Assembly (NCBI RefSeq): GCF_013170705.1
Contig: NZ_CP033334.1
Span: forward strand, 1,240,001-1,304,000
Direction of reading: 5' to 3'
DNA: 64,000 nucleotides
From: Mesorhizobium loti
GTDB lineage: Bacteria; Pseudomonadota; Alphaproteobacteria; Rhizobiales; Rhizobiaceae
Shown here: positions 18,491 through 27,002 of the stretch, one piece after another
How the letters are laid out: each line of letters begins with the position of its first letter
Numbering within the stretch: position 1 is the stretch's first letter
The notes under the pieces: generated by a model
Database searches by the model: none
Told to the model about the DNA's origin: nothing
Seen by the model: the letters and a program-made list of their open reading frames with translations, nothing else
Program-made: the position numbers and the translations under genes

Positions 18491-20005
18491 CTATCCCTCG
18501 CGCTCGGGATGGCCAAGGGAGCCACCGGAGACAGCGAATTCCTCTTCCGGCGACAGCACCAGGCGATGGCGGCGGTAGAAGGCGAAGTAGGCGAGGCCGA
18601 TCGCATACCACACCGCCGCCGCGATCGCCGCCCAGCGGTAGAGCGGATCGAAGAACTGGTAAGCCAGCGTCACGATGCAGATCAGGATCGTGGCGTAGGC
18701 GCCGAACTTGCCGAGCGGGCTGGCGAAGGGGCGGGCAATCGAGGCATAGAGCGTGCGCAGGCGCAGGTATGCGATGCTCTGCAGGATGTAGGACACCATC
18801 CCGGCGAAGACGATCATCGAGACCAGGAAGCCGCCCATGAAGGCGACATTGTTCTCGCCGCCGAGATACCAGACCACGAGCAGCATCAGCAGCGCCATGG
18901 CGGAGCCGGTGGCAAGCGCCCGGTTGGGTGTCTTGGTGCGGGCGCCAGTCACCGAAAGTGCCGTCGGCAGATAGCCGGCGCGCGACAGGGAGTAGATGTT
19001 GCGGCCGGAGGCAAAACTGCCGGCGAAAAAGCTCGCGGCAAGGCCGAGCACCGCGACCGAAGCCAAAAGCTTGGCCCAGCCGTCGCCGAATATGGTGCGG
19101 AAGCCGTCAAGCAGGGGTTCGCCGGAAGAGCCCATGGCGTGCGCGCCATGCGGGATCGAGGCGCTGAAGAACAGAACCCCGAGTGCCAGCGCGATCAGCG
19201 TCACGATCGACAGGATCAGCGCACGCGGCATGTCGCGGGTGGGGTTCTTGGCCTCCTCGGCCGTCAGCGGCAGCTGTTCGACGGCCAGGAACATGTAGAC
19301 GCCGAAGGGCAGGGCCAGCATCACGCCGGTGAAGCCGAAGGGCAACCAGGGGCCGTTGCCGTCCGCCAGTGCCGCCGGACCGTCCGCCGCCGCGCCGATG
19401 TTCAGCGCGTATCTGAAGAAGTCGACATGCGGGATGGCGACGACGAAGAAGAACACGAGCACGGCGATCGCCGCGACGGTCACATAGATCACCACCTTCA
19501 TCGACAGTTCGAGGCCGCGTAGCGACAGGCCGAGCATCACGACGTAGCCGGCCACCCACCACAACGGCAGCGCGCTTTGAGGCGTGCCGAAGATCGCGGC
19601 GAGATAGGAGCTCATGAAGAACATGTTGGCGGCCGGCGCCAGCACGAACTCGATGTTCTCGGCGAGGCCGGTTGTGAAGCCGCCCCAGGGGCCGAGCGCG
19701 GTGCGCGAGAAGGAATAGGCGCCGCCAGTATGCGGCAAGGCGGCGCTCATCTCGCCGATCGAGCAGCACAGGCAGATATACATGAAGCCGATGATCAACG
19801 CGGCCAGCAGCATGCCGCCGAAGCCTCCTTGCGCGAGGCCGATGTTCCAACCGGAATATTCGCCGGCCACCACGGCGCCGACGCCCATCATCCACAGCGA
19901 GAACAGGCCGGCGTGGCGCTGCAATTGGCGCTGTTCGAAATACTGCTTGTCGACGGTCTGGTAGGTAACGCCGGCCGTGCCGCGCTCCATTGCTTGCTCT
20001 GTCAT
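18491..20005 (-). CDS. APC-family amino acid/ethanolamine permease
   Basis: Inner-membrane transporter of 504 residues with about twelve hydrophobic segments. The start of the transport core (GVGAVVAGEYSGWNIGLAQGGFGG) and the sequence ALPHTGGAYSFSRTALGPWGGF followed by TGLAENIEF closely follow the ethanolamine permease subgroup. ATG at 20005 is preceded by AAGGGGAA; an in-frame extension to 20065 adds a non-hydrophobic tail and is rejected. Divergent from a LuxR-type regulator and followed by an SDR gene. No ethanolamine ammonia-lyase genes are in the window, so ethanolamine as substrate is family-based inference. Confidence 0.85.
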   Translation of the reverse strand: MTEQAMERGTAGVTYQTVDKQYFEQRQLQRHAGLFSLWMMGVGAVVAGEYSGWNIGLAQGGFGGMLLAALIIGFMYICLCCSIGEMSAALPHTGGAYSFSRTALGPWGGFTTGLAENIEFVLAPAANMFFMSSYLAAIFGTPQSALPLWWVAGYVVMLGLSLRGLELSMKVVIYVTVAAIAVLVFFFVVAIPHVDFFRYALNIGAAADGPAALADGNGPWLPFGFTGVMLALPFGVYMFLAVEQLPLTAEEAKNPTRDMPRALILSIVTLIALALGVLFFSASIPHGAHAMGSSGEPLLDGFRTIFGDGWAKLLASVAVLGLAASFFAGSFASGRNIYSLSRAGYLPTALSVTGARTKTPNRALATGSAMALLMLLVVWYLGGENNVAFMGGFLVSMIVFAGMVSYILQSIAYLRLRTLYASIARPFASPLGKFGAYATILICIVTLAYQFFDPLYRWAAIAAAVWYAIGLAYFAFYRRHRLVLSPEEEFAVSGGSLGHPEREG

Positions 20006-20157
20006 CGCTGTTCCCCTTCGTTTCCAGCGAAGCGTGGCCGCTTCGCTCTCTTGCGATCGGGGCATAGTTCAAGAGCACGCCGCCAGCGTATATATCCCCA
20101 AGGAGATATGTTGCGCGCGAACCGCGACGCGCAGGATGTGCAGGCAAGGAAGCGAGG

Positions 20158-20991
20158 ATGGGTTCACTGGAAATGGCGGCGCTGGCGGGCTGGCATGATG
20201 CCTTGCCGGAGCTGGTGTCGATGATCGGAAAACCGGGCTTTGCCGGAAGGCTCGATAGCGCCTTGCGCGAGGTAGCCCCCTTCGATCTCAGCTGTGCGTT
20301 CGCCTATCCCGGCCGCGACCGGCCGATGTTCCTGCACGATGGGCTGGGCGCGGTGTCCTCGACCCAGATCATGACCAATTACCTCAACGGAACCTATCTG
20401 CTCGATGCCGTCTATTCGGCCTGCCTGCGCCGCGCGCCGCAAGGGCTGCATCGCCTCGCCGACCTGGCGCCGGACGCTTTCTTCGAGGGCGAATATTACA
20501 ATTCGCCCGATGTGCATCCCTGCATTTCGATGGAATCGGGTACGCTGGCGGAGGAGATCGTCTTCCTCGTTCCGGTCCAGGGCAGCTTCTATATCGCCTA
20601 TTCGCTGCTGCGGGCAAATGGCAGCCCGGCTTTCCGCGAGAAGGACTTCGAGCGGCTGCAGCGGACGGCGCCGATGGTGACCAGCCTGGCGCAACGGCAT
20701 TGGGAGCATCTGGCGCCGGCCGGTTCGGACAGCGAGCCGGCCCAGCAGCCCACCGGCCAGGATGTCGAACAGGCGTTCGAGACCTTCGCGCCGTCGCGGC
20801 TGACGCGGCGCGAGCAAGGCATCGTCAGCCTGATCCTGCGCGGCCATTCCTCGATGTCGATCGGCCGCATCCTGGAGATCGCCGAGGGCACGGTGAAGAT
20901 CCATCGCAAGCACATCTATGCCAAACTCGACATTTCCAGCCAGACGGAACTGTTCAACCTGTTCATCAAGCATCTGCTGGCGGGCCGATGA
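20158..20991 (+). CDS. LuxR-family transcriptional regulator
   Basis: Regulator of 277 residues with a C-terminal GerE/LuxR helix-turn-helix (~210-270: SRLTRREQGIVSLILRGHSSMSIGRIL then EGTVKIHRKHIYAKLDISSQTELFNLFI). The N-terminal ~200 residues have no motif recognised as an autoinducer-binding or receiver domain; they may be a diverged PAS/GAF-like sensor. ATG at 20158 follows an AGGAAGCGAGG ribosome-site region. Divergent from the ethanolamine-type permease, which it may regulate (inference from position). Confidence 0.82.
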   Translation: MGSLEMAALAGWHDALPELVSMIGKPGFAGRLDSALREVAPFDLSCAFAYPGRDRPMFLHDGLGAVSSTQIMTNYLNGTYLLDAVYSACLRRAPQGLHRLADLAPDAFFEGEYYNSPDVHPCISMESGTLAEEIVFLVPVQGSFYIAYSLLRANGSPAFREKDFERLQRTAPMVTSLAQRHWEHLAPAGSDSEPAQQPTGQDVEQAFETFAPSRLTRREQGIVSLILRGHSSMSIGRILEIAEGTVKIHRKHIYAKLDISSQTELFNLFIKHLLAGR

Positions 20992-21082
20992 CCCGCCGAT
21001 GGGCCTGAAGAACATCGCAAGCCGGTGATCCAGCTGGCTTTTTGCGTCGGACGAACAGACCCGGATAGGCTAAATCCCGGTT

Positions 21083-21098
21083 GAGAATACCGATTCTC
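21083..21098. promoter_or_regulatory. Inverted repeat upstream of the small membrane-protein gene
   Basis: GAGAATaccgATTCTC is a perfect 6-4-6 inverted repeat in the 203-bp gap between the LuxR-type gene and the 51-codon gene at 21195. The surrounding 21100-21175 sequence is markedly AT-rich for this genome and probably carries the promoter of the small gene. The binding factor is unknown. Confidence 0.35.
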
Positions 21099-21194
21099 CC
21101 GAGATTTTGAGAAATTTATTCCAGTAAATGGCGTAAAATAGCAATCGACAAAGTCTACAAGTTTTATAGATTAACGGGCGAGACGGAGGTCGAT

Positions 21195-21350
21195 ATGTCC
21201 TATATCCAGAACGCTCAGACTGACAGCAGCGGCCAGAGGCTGGCCAACGCCCAGACCTTTCGCCCGGCCTATGCCGGAGCTTTCGCCTATCTCGTCTTTG
21301 CCCTTGCGTTCGTGTTCACCGGGGCCGTCGTTCTGGGCCTTATTCCCTAA
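21195..21350 (+). CDS. Small single-pass membrane protein, 51 residues
   Basis: A short gene that begins MSYIQNAQTDSSGQRL and ends in a hydrophobic helix (YAGAFAYLVFALAFVFTGAVVLGLIP overall, about residues 26-51). GGAGG at 21185-21189 lies 5 nt before ATG at 21195, an excellent ribosome site, and an AT-rich promoter-like stretch with an inverted repeat precedes it. Codon use is GC-rich at third positions like its neighbours. A cytoplasmic polar N terminus and a single C-terminal membrane helix are predicted. The family is not recognised and no function is assigned. Confidence 0.68.
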   Translation: MSYIQNAQTDSSGQRLANAQTFRPAYAGAFAYLVFALAFVFTGAVVLGLIP

Positions 21351-21488
21351 GGCGTCAGACCGGCAGGGGTTAGTTTCCCCACTGTCTTCAGGCAATCGGA
21401 GTTGAATGAACCGGATCCCGGTGCGTTTGCGCGCGACCGTGGTTCGCATTTCACAGCATCCATGATTCCAGCGATGGAGGAGATGACA

Positions 21489-22433
21489 ATGCCGATCGAA
21501 TTCACCCATGTCCCAGGCAAGTCCGCTGACGCCGCCGTTCCCTTCTTCTACGATTTCGCCGAGACCGCGACCAAGCTCGGGCTGATCGAGGATGGCGGCT
21601 TCCAGAAGATCGTCGTCGACGATCCGGCCGGACTGCTGACCAATATGGATCTTGGTGCCCAGGTGCTCAATCGCACCGCGTCGCTGGAAGTGGTGTTGAC
21701 CCATTGGGCCGGCGTGATCGAACCGACCGTGGCGGCCCGCCAGCTGGCATCGATCGACAGGGAGAGCGGCGGACGGTTGGCGCTTCGGATGATCAGCGAG
21801 CCGTTGAACGACGACGACGCCGAGACGCGGCCGGTAGGACATGGCGTGATCTGGCAGCGCATCGACGAATATCTGGTGCTTTTGAAGCGGCTGTGGTCGA
21901 ACGACCGGCCCTTCGACCATGAAGGCGCCTTCTACAGCATCAAGGGCGGCTATGTGCCGCGCAAGGGTCCGCATGGCGCCGACCTTGTCATCCGCATGGG
22001 CGGCCAATCGGGAACGGCCCTGAAGGTGGCCGGCCGGCATGCCGATGTCTTCGAACTGGCGCCGGGCTCGATTGATGAGGTCCGGCAACTGATGGAGCGG
22101 GTGCGCGGTGCCGCCGCCGAACACGGCCGGGCCGGCAAGCTGCGCTTCGCGCTTCCGGTCAGGATCCACCAGGGCGCTTCCATCGCCGGCTACAAGGCGG
22201 TCGACCTGTCCGGCCCGCCAGCCCAAGCCGCCCTGTCGTTGCTTGCCTATGCCGGGCTCGGGATCGACGAATTCATGATCATCGGCGTCGACACGCCGCG
22301 TGAGATCGCGACGGTTGGCAGGGAGACCATCGCCCTGCTGCGCAATTCCCTGGCGCGCCGCGAAGACCATGATGCTTTCCGGCCGGGGGCCTATGCGCCT
22401 CGCGCAGGGCTGGAGACGCGGGCTGCCGGCTGA
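21489..22433 (+). CDS. Luciferase-like (LLM class) flavin-dependent monooxygenase
   Basis: TIM-barrel monooxygenase-like protein of 314 residues, related to the SsuD/LLM family that uses FMNH2 supplied by a separate reductase. Visible family features are SLEVVLTHWAGVIEPTVAARQLASIDRESGGRLALRMI (barrel strand and sulfonate/phosphate-type region) and VIRMGGQSGTALKVAGRHADVFEL. ATG at 21489 is chosen because GGAGGAG precedes it at about 8 nt; ATG at 21483 is possible. It converges on an isochorismatase-family hydrolase with only 6 bp between stops. Substrate unknown. Confidence 0.83.
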   Translation: MPIEFTHVPGKSADAAVPFFYDFAETATKLGLIEDGGFQKIVVDDPAGLLTNMDLGAQVLNRTASLEVVLTHWAGVIEPTVAARQLASIDRESGGRLALRMISEPLNDDDAETRPVGHGVIWQRIDEYLVLLKRLWSNDRPFDHEGAFYSIKGGYVPRKGPHGADLVIRMGGQSGTALKVAGRHADVFELAPGSIDEVRQLMERVRGAAAEHGRAGKLRFALPVRIHQGASIAGYKAVDLSGPPAQAALSLLAYAGLGIDEFMIIGVDTPREIATVGRETIALLRNSLARREDHDAFRPGAYAPRAGLETRAAG

Positions 22434-22439
22434 AGCCGA

Positions 22440-23126
22440 TCAATCATCTGTCGCGCCCCGCCTGTCGCCAAGCCGCGACAGGCCCTCGATGACGGCTGCT
22501 GAATCGGCCAACACCCCGAAGACGCCGTCCTCGACCGTCACCATGTGAAGCGCCGCCTCGTGGGCCTGCCTGTCGCCGCTGGCGCAGGCGTCCGAGATCG
22601 TCAGGCACTGAAAATTGCGGTCGCAGGCCTCGCGCAGCGTGGTGTGGACGCAGACATCGGTCGTGCATCCCGAAAACATGAGATGCGTGATGCCTTGCGC
22701 GCGCAGCACAAGCTCGAAGTCCGTATAGGTAAAGGCGCTGTTGCAGGTCTTGTCGACGATGATGTCATCAGGCGCGACATCGATTTCCGGAACGATCTGG
22801 AATCCCGGTCCCGAGCGCAGCAGGATTTCGGTTCCGTCAAGGCCGGAGCGCTTGCGGCGCCATTTTTCGTAGGGGGTCATGTCCGCCATGTCGGCGCGAT
22901 AACCCTGCCTCGTGTGGATGACCCTCACGCCGGCTCCGCGCGCGGCTGATATCAGCCGGTTCACGGTGGGCAGGATCGACCGCAGCGGCGAGGGGTCATA
23001 TCCCTGCCTGGCGAAATAGCCCGTCGTCGACAGGAAATCCTGCTGCAGGTCGATGACGACAAGCGCTGTGCTTTCGGCCACAAGCCTGCCGTCATAAGGG
23101 AAGTCGAATGGCGTTGCCTTGATCAT
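22440..23126 (-). CDS. Isochorismatase-family cysteine hydrolase
   Basis: Hydrolase of 228 residues with the complete catalytic triad: Asp26 (VVIDLQQDF), Lys126 (VDKTCNSAF) and Cys159 (GCTTDVCVHTT). The sequence resembles ureidoacrylate/biuret amidohydrolases (RutB, BiuH) more than true isochorismatases. ATG at 23126 has GGGAG seven nt upstream. Next to an LLM-class monooxygenase on the other strand; RutA and RutB of pyrimidine breakdown belong to these same two families, but the genes here converge and no other rut genes are nearby, so a pyrimidine role is not claimed. Confidence 0.85.
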   Translation of the reverse strand: MIKATPFDFPYDGRLVAESTALVVIDLQQDFLSTTGYFARQGYDPSPLRSILPTVNRLISAARGAGVRVIHTRQGYRADMADMTPYEKWRRKRSGLDGTEILLRSGPGFQIVPEIDVAPDDIIVDKTCNSAFTYTDFELVLRAQGITHLMFSGCTTDVCVHTTLREACDRNFQCLTISDACASGDRQAHEAALHMVTVEDGVFGVLADSAAVIEGLSRLGDRRGATDD

Positions 23127-23159
23127 TTATGGCTCCCGGTTTCGACCAACCATAATGGT

Positions 23160-23297
23160 TCAATGCGCCGATACCAGATGCTGGGCGTCATACAGGCCCC
23201 GGCAGACACCATCGGCATGGATCAGCTTCCGGTGCGAGCCCTGTTCGGCAATGCCGGCTTCCGAGACGACGACAATGCGGTCGGCGCCACGGGCCTG
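23160..23297 (-). pseudogene. C-terminal remnant of an ABC exporter (ATPase-permease fusion type)
   Basis: Read leftward, this stretch encodes RGADRIVVVSEAGIAEQGSH then RKLIHADGVCRGLYDAQ and a stop at 23160-23162. This matches the segment after the switch histidine of MsbA-type exporters (usual form ADRIVVLDEGRIAEQGTHEEL). Upstream of 23297 the similarity ends at once, with no Walker motifs or start codon, so only about 45 codons of a roughly 600-codon gene remain. It lies just before the IRO box and the frameshifted FhuC-type gene. Confidence 0.7.
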
Positions 23298-23326
23298 ATT
23301 TGTTGATTGTTGCAGTCATCTTAAAT

Positions 23327-23358
23327 GTTGACTATTAAGGTCATGTTTCATAGTCAAC
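23327..23358. promoter_or_regulatory. Iron-responsive operator (IRO, RirA-type) within a larger inverted repeat
   Basis: TGActattaaggTCA at 23329-23343 fits the TGA-N9-TCA motif described for RirA-controlled genes in rhizobia. In addition GTTGACTAT (23327-23335) and ATAGTCAAC (23350-23358) form a perfect 9-bp inverted repeat. The site lies 60-90 bp upstream of the FhuC-type ATPase start, which fits iron repression of that gene and of the exbB-exbD-tonB genes that follow. Confidence 0.6.
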
Positions 23359-23417
23359 CCGACATTGGGCCGCCGAGGCCAGAAATTGGAAATGCGGGTG
23401 GCCGCACTGGAGACACC

Positions 23418-24210
23418 ATGACCGTGGCTGGAGCCGAGACCGCCTTCCATATCGACGCGGTGCGGTTTGCCGTCGGCGAGCGGACGCTGCTTGGCCCTGT
23501 CTCGCTCGAACTGCGGCGCTCGCGCGTCTACGGGCTGATCGGCCACAATGGTTCGGGCAAGTCGACGCTGATCAAGCTGCTGGCGCGCCAGCAGCCGGCA
23601 AGTTCCGGCGCCATCACCTTCGCCAGGCGGCCGTTGCCGAAATGGGGCGCTCGTGAGCTCGCCCGCGCGCTCGCCTATCTGTCGCAGACGATGCCGGCGG
23701 CAACGGGCCTCACGGTCCGCGAATTGGCGACGCTTGGGCGTTATCCTTGGCATAGCGCGCTTGGCCGCTTCAGCGGGCCGGACAGGCCGCATGTCGACGA
23801 GGCGCTTGTGCTGACCGACATGGACGGTTTCGCCAGACCGTCTGGTCGACGAATTGTCCGGCGGCGAGCGCCAGCGCGCGTGGCTTGCCGTGCCGGTGGC
23901 GCAGAACGCCGGCGTGATGCTGCTCGACGAGCCGATCTCCGCACTCGATATCGCCCACCAGGTCGAGGTGCTGGGGCTAGTCAAGGAACTCAGCCGCAAG
24001 CGCGACCTCTGCGTCGTCGTGGTGCTGCACGATCCCAACATGGCGGCGCGCTATCGCGACGAGCTGATCGCGCTGAAGGACGGCAAGCTGCTGACGCGCG
24101 GCACACCAGGCGAAATCATGCCGGGCGATGTGCTGAAAGGCATTTTCGGTGTGGACACGGGCGTGTTCGCGCACCCGGTCACCGGACAACCCGTCGGCTA
24201 TGTGCCGTGA
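23418..24210 (+). pseudogene. FhuC-type iron-siderophore ABC ATPase, broken by a frameshift
   Basis: The first part (23418 to ~23835) encodes an ATPase N-terminal half with Walker A GHNGSGKST. The second part, in another frame (23854-24210), encodes the signature LSGGERQR (its Leu codon just upstream), Walker B MLLDEPISALDIAHQ and VVLHDPNMAARY, ending in HPVTGQPVGYVP. The frames join perfectly if one base is removed near 23835: then GCC-GAC-CGT-CTG gives ADRLVDELSGGE, the expected sequence. So a single inserted A (or a sequencing error) disrupts an otherwise conserved gene. An IRO box lies upstream and exbB starts 10 nt downstream. No FhuB- or FhuD-type genes are adjacent. Confidence 0.82.
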
Positions 24211-24219
24211 CGAGATTTG

Positions 24220-25194
24220 ATGCGGTGGCGCAATAGGAAGCGGCTGGTCGCCGCGAGAACAAGGAAGAAGCTGTTGTCTAGAACTCGTTTGTTGGCGGCG
24301 TTGGTCGCATCGGTGATCCTGGCAGGCGGCGGGGCCCTGGCCCAGGAGCAACCGGCCGGTACTGCTCCCGCAGCCGAGGCTCCTGACGCTCCCGCCGCAC
24401 CGGCCACGATGGCACCCGCGCAGCAAGTTGGCCAGCCGGCCACGGCGATGCCTGCCGGAGCCGCGCCCTCGGGGGCGATGGAACTGAACCTGCCGCACGA
24501 TTTGTCGCCATGGGGCATGTTCATGGCCGCCGACATCATCGTGAAGGTGGTGATGATCGGGCTGGCCTTCGCCTCGCTCGTCACCTGGACGATATGGCTG
24601 GCCAAGTCGCTGGAGATTTTCGGCGGCAAGCTTCGTATACGCCGGGCAGTCCGCGCGATCGGCGATGCCGCGACGCTGAAGCAGGCCAGCCGCGCGCTCG
24701 ACCGCAGCGGCGGCCCCGGCGCGCTTCTGGTCAAGGCGGCGGAAGAGGAGACCGCGCTTTCGGCTGGCGCGCTCGACCATGTCGGCGGCGACGGACTGAA
24801 GGAACGCGTCACCTCGCGCCTGTCGCGCATCGAGGCGGCGGCGTCGCGGCGCATGTCGCGCGGCACCGGCGTGCTGGCGACGATCGGCTCCACCGCGCCG
24901 TTCGTCGGCCTGTTCGGCACCGTCTGGGGCATCATGAATGCCTTCATCGGCATCTCGCAGGCGCAGACCACCAATCTCGCCGTGGTCGCGCCGGGCATCG
25001 CCGAAGCGCTGCTGGCCACCGCGATGGGTCTCGTCGCGGCGATACCGGCAGTGGTGATCTACAACGTCTTCGCCCGCTCGATAGCCGGCTACCGGCAGAT
25101 CCTCGCCGACGCCTCGGCGGGCGTCGAACGGCTGGTCAGCCGCGACCTGGATTTCCGCGCTGTCTCGCCGGCGACAGCCCTGGCGGCGGCGTAG
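24220..25194 (+). CDS. exbB: TonB-system energizer ExbB
   Basis: Inner-membrane proton-channel component that with ExbD energises TonB, 324 residues. The long N-terminal extension, with a signal-like hydrophobic segment ([18 protein letters not shown]) and an Ala/Pro-rich stretch to ~85, is typical of alphaproteobacterial ExbB. The MotA/TolQ/ExbB core spans ~95-310: a first core helix in [20 protein letters not shown], then [21 protein letters not shown] and [25 protein letters not shown] at 24220 is used; an in-frame TTG sits directly before it. Followed by exbD after 12 bp. Confidence 0.92.
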   Translation: MRWRNRKRLVAARTRKKLLSRTRLLAALVASVILAGGGALAQEQPAGTAPAAEAPDAPAAPATMAPAQQVGQPATAMPAGAAPSGAMELNLPHDLSPWGMFMAADIIVKVVMIGLAFASLVTWTIWLAKSLEIFGGKLRIRRAVRAIGDAATLKQASRALDRSGGPGALLVKAAEEETALSAGALDHVGGDGLKERVTSRLSRIEAAASRRMSRGTGVLATIGSTAPFVGLFGTVWGIMNAFIGISQAQTTNLAVVAPGIAEALLATAMGLVAAIPAVVIYNVFARSIAGYRQILADASAGVERLVSRDLDFRAVSPATALAAA

Positions 25195-25206
25195 CGGGGC
25201 GACGCC

Positions 25207-25668
25207 ATGGGAAGCAGAATCCGACAGACAATGGATGACGATCTCGAGGAGAACCACGAGATCAACGTCACGCCCTTCATCGATGTCATCCTGGTGCTGC
25301 TGATCATCTTCATGGTCGCCGCGCCGCTAGCGACGGTAGACGTCAACGTCGACCTGCCAGGGTCGACGGCAACGCCCGCGCCCCGGCCCGAAACGCCGCT
25401 GTTCCTGACCTTGAAGGACGATCTTACGCTGGCGATCGGCAATGACACCGTGCCGCGCCCGGCCTTCGCGGCCACGCTGGCGAGCAGGACCAAGGGCGAC
25501 AAGCAGACGCGCATCTTCCTGCGCGCCGACAAGGCGGTCGCCTATGGCGACCTGATGGAGGCCATGAACCTGTTGCGGGGCGCCGGCTATCTGAAGATCG
25601 CGCTGGTCGGCCTGGAGACGGCGCCCGTGGCCAACGCACCAGCAGCCGCGGGAGCCGCCGCGCCATGA
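25207..25668 (+). CDS. exbD: TonB-system protein ExbD
   Basis: Partner of ExbB, 153 residues. The N-terminal cytoplasmic tail and single membrane helix are INVTPFIDVILVLLIIFMVA, with the conserved Asp (FID) that carries protons at residue ~29. The periplasmic domain follows to ~140 (FLRADKAVAYGDLMEAMNLLRGAGY). Short C-terminal Ala-rich tail. Overlaps tonB as ATGA. Confidence 0.93.
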   Translation: MGSRIRQTMDDDLEENHEINVTPFIDVILVLLIIFMVAAPLATVDVNVDLPGSTATPAPRPETPLFLTLKDDLTLAIGNDTVPRPAFAATLASRTKGDKQTRIFLRADKAVAYGDLMEAMNLLRGAGYLKIALVGLETAPVANAPAAAGAAAP

Positions 25669-26606
25669 CACAGTCCGCCGCCCTGCCCACGCTACAGCTG
25701 TCGCGCTTCGGCTGGCGCGATCTTGGTCTTTGGACGGGGGCGGCGACGCTTATCCTTGGAGCCCATGTCGCGGTTGCCTATGCCGTGCAGACCTTCAGCA
25801 TGGTCAATGAAGCGGATGGCGGTCCGCCACCGGCCCAGGTGATCGAAATGGCACCGATGACGGTGATGCCGGCCGTGGAGGAAGACGTCGCGGCGCTGGA
25901 CGCAGTGATGCCTGACCAGAGCGAGCCAACGCCAACACCGACCACCGAGCCAACGTCCGAACAGGTCGAGAAGGCGGAGCCGGTTACCGAACGGCCGGAA
26001 GCGATCGCGCCCGAAGAGACCGAACCCACCCAGACCGAGAAGACGGACCAGGTCGATCAGCCGCCGCTGAACGAGGTGATTCCGGACATTGTCGAGGCTG
26101 TCGCCCCGGATGTGGTCATTCCGTTGCCGCAGGCAAAGCCGGTCGAGACGCCGAAGCAAAAGAAACCGGTCGAGGCTAAAGCCAAAAAGCCTGTCGACAA
26201 GCCCAAACCGAAGAAGGAAAAGACGGCACCGCCCAAGACGGTGACCGCCGCCAGCGCAGATGCCAAGCCAGCGGCCAAGACAGCGGCGCCTAAGTCGGCG
26301 GAAGCGACGGGGCGAACCGGCGACTCCAGCAAATGGGATTCAAAACTGCGCTCATGGATCAATCGGCACACGCGCTATCCCAGTGCGGCGAGAGCCCGAC
26401 GCGCCGAAGGCAGTGCCTACGTCACGTTCACGGTCGACTCATCCGGCCGGGTTCTGTCCGCCAGGCTGACCCGTTCCTCAGGCAATGCCGACCTGGATCG
26501 GGCGGCCCTGTCCGTGCTCCAGGGTGCCACCGTGCCGGCACTTCCGCCGGAGCTTGGCGGGCGCCAAAGCCGCACGGCGCCGTTCGTCTTCAACCTGCGC
26601 AATTAG
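25665..26606 (+). CDS. tonB: Energy transducer TonB
   Basis: Periplasm-spanning protein of 313 residues linking ExbBD to outer-membrane receptors. It has an N-terminal membrane anchor (~20-45), a long acidic/proline and then lysine/proline-rich spacer (~75-210, many EPT, PKPKK and KPVE units), and a C-terminal TonB domain (~230-313: YPSAARARRAEGSAYVTFTV, RSSGNADLDRAALSVL). Last gene of the iron-transport cluster; no outer-membrane receptor is encoded in the window. Confidence 0.92.
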   Translation: MTQSAALPTLQLSRFGWRDLGLWTGAATLILGAHVAVAYAVQTFSMVNEADGGPPPAQVIEMAPMTVMPAVEEDVAALDAVMPDQSEPTPTPTTEPTSEQVEKAEPVTERPEAIAPEETEPTQTEKTDQVDQPPLNEVIPDIVEAVAPDVVIPLPQAKPVETPKQKKPVEAKAKKPVDKPKPKKEKTAPPKTVTAASADAKPAAKTAAPKSAEATGRTGDSSKWDSKLRSWINRHTRYPSAARARRAEGSAYVTFTVDSSGRVLSARLTRSSGNADLDRAALSVLQGATVPALPPELGGRQSRTAPFVFNLRN

Positions 26607-26660
26607 CGCGTCCTGGGGCGAAACGGTGGTGCCATGGACCCTCGCGCGGACAGCGGCCGA

Positions 26661-26981
26661 TCAGCAACTCATCGACTGGCAGAGCGCCTCGACCTGCTCC
26701 AGGTAGAAACGGCATTTCGTGCGCAGGACCCGGAGGTTCGGATCGTCGGCGCCGTTGATCTCGATGGTTTGCATCATGAAATCGAAATGGATGTGAAAGG
26801 CGTCCGCCGCGCCCCAGAGGCTGTCGGCCTGCCAGGTGTCGGTCATCGCCGTTGCGACCAGTTGCCGGGCCTCGACGCGCGCGGCATCCGGTGATGCCGG
26901 TCGACTGGCGATCAGGACATGGAGCCGGCCGAAGACGCTTTCCCCGACGTCGGCGCTCCTGATGGGTGCGATCATGTTCAT
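26661..26981 (-). CDS. Small protein of unknown function (106 residues)
   Basis: Not recognised. The protein is soluble, with a central region rich in aromatic and His residues (WGAADAFHIHFDFMMQTIEI) and a C-terminal part with two cysteines (CRFYLEQVEALCQSMSC has three in total). A GGGGGATCC-type ribosome site precedes ATG at 26981. It is the last of three consecutive small leftward genes downstream of the SagB-type dehydrogenase, 21 bp after the 81-residue gene, so it is probably co-transcribed with them. Convergent with tonB. Confidence 0.6.
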   Translation of the reverse strand: MNMIAPIRSADVGESVFGRLHVLIASRPASPDAARVEARQLVATAMTDTWQADSLWGAADAFHIHFDFMMQTIEINGADDPNLRVLRTKCRFYLEQVEALCQSMSC

Positions 26982-27002
26982 TGGCGGATCCCCCTCGATT
27001 CT

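Noticed and set aside
16577..19522. A very long plus-strand open frame (981 codons)
   Set aside because: It overlaps a well-supported ABC permease and runs antisense to the SDR and ethanolamine-type permease genes. The product is low-complexity and rich in Arg, Gly and His with no domain, as expected for antisense frames in GC-rich DNA.
21402..21488. Upstream extension of the luciferase-like monooxygenase
   Set aside because: ATG at 21489 has a GGAGGAG site and matches the usual N terminus; the extension adds residues without family similarity.
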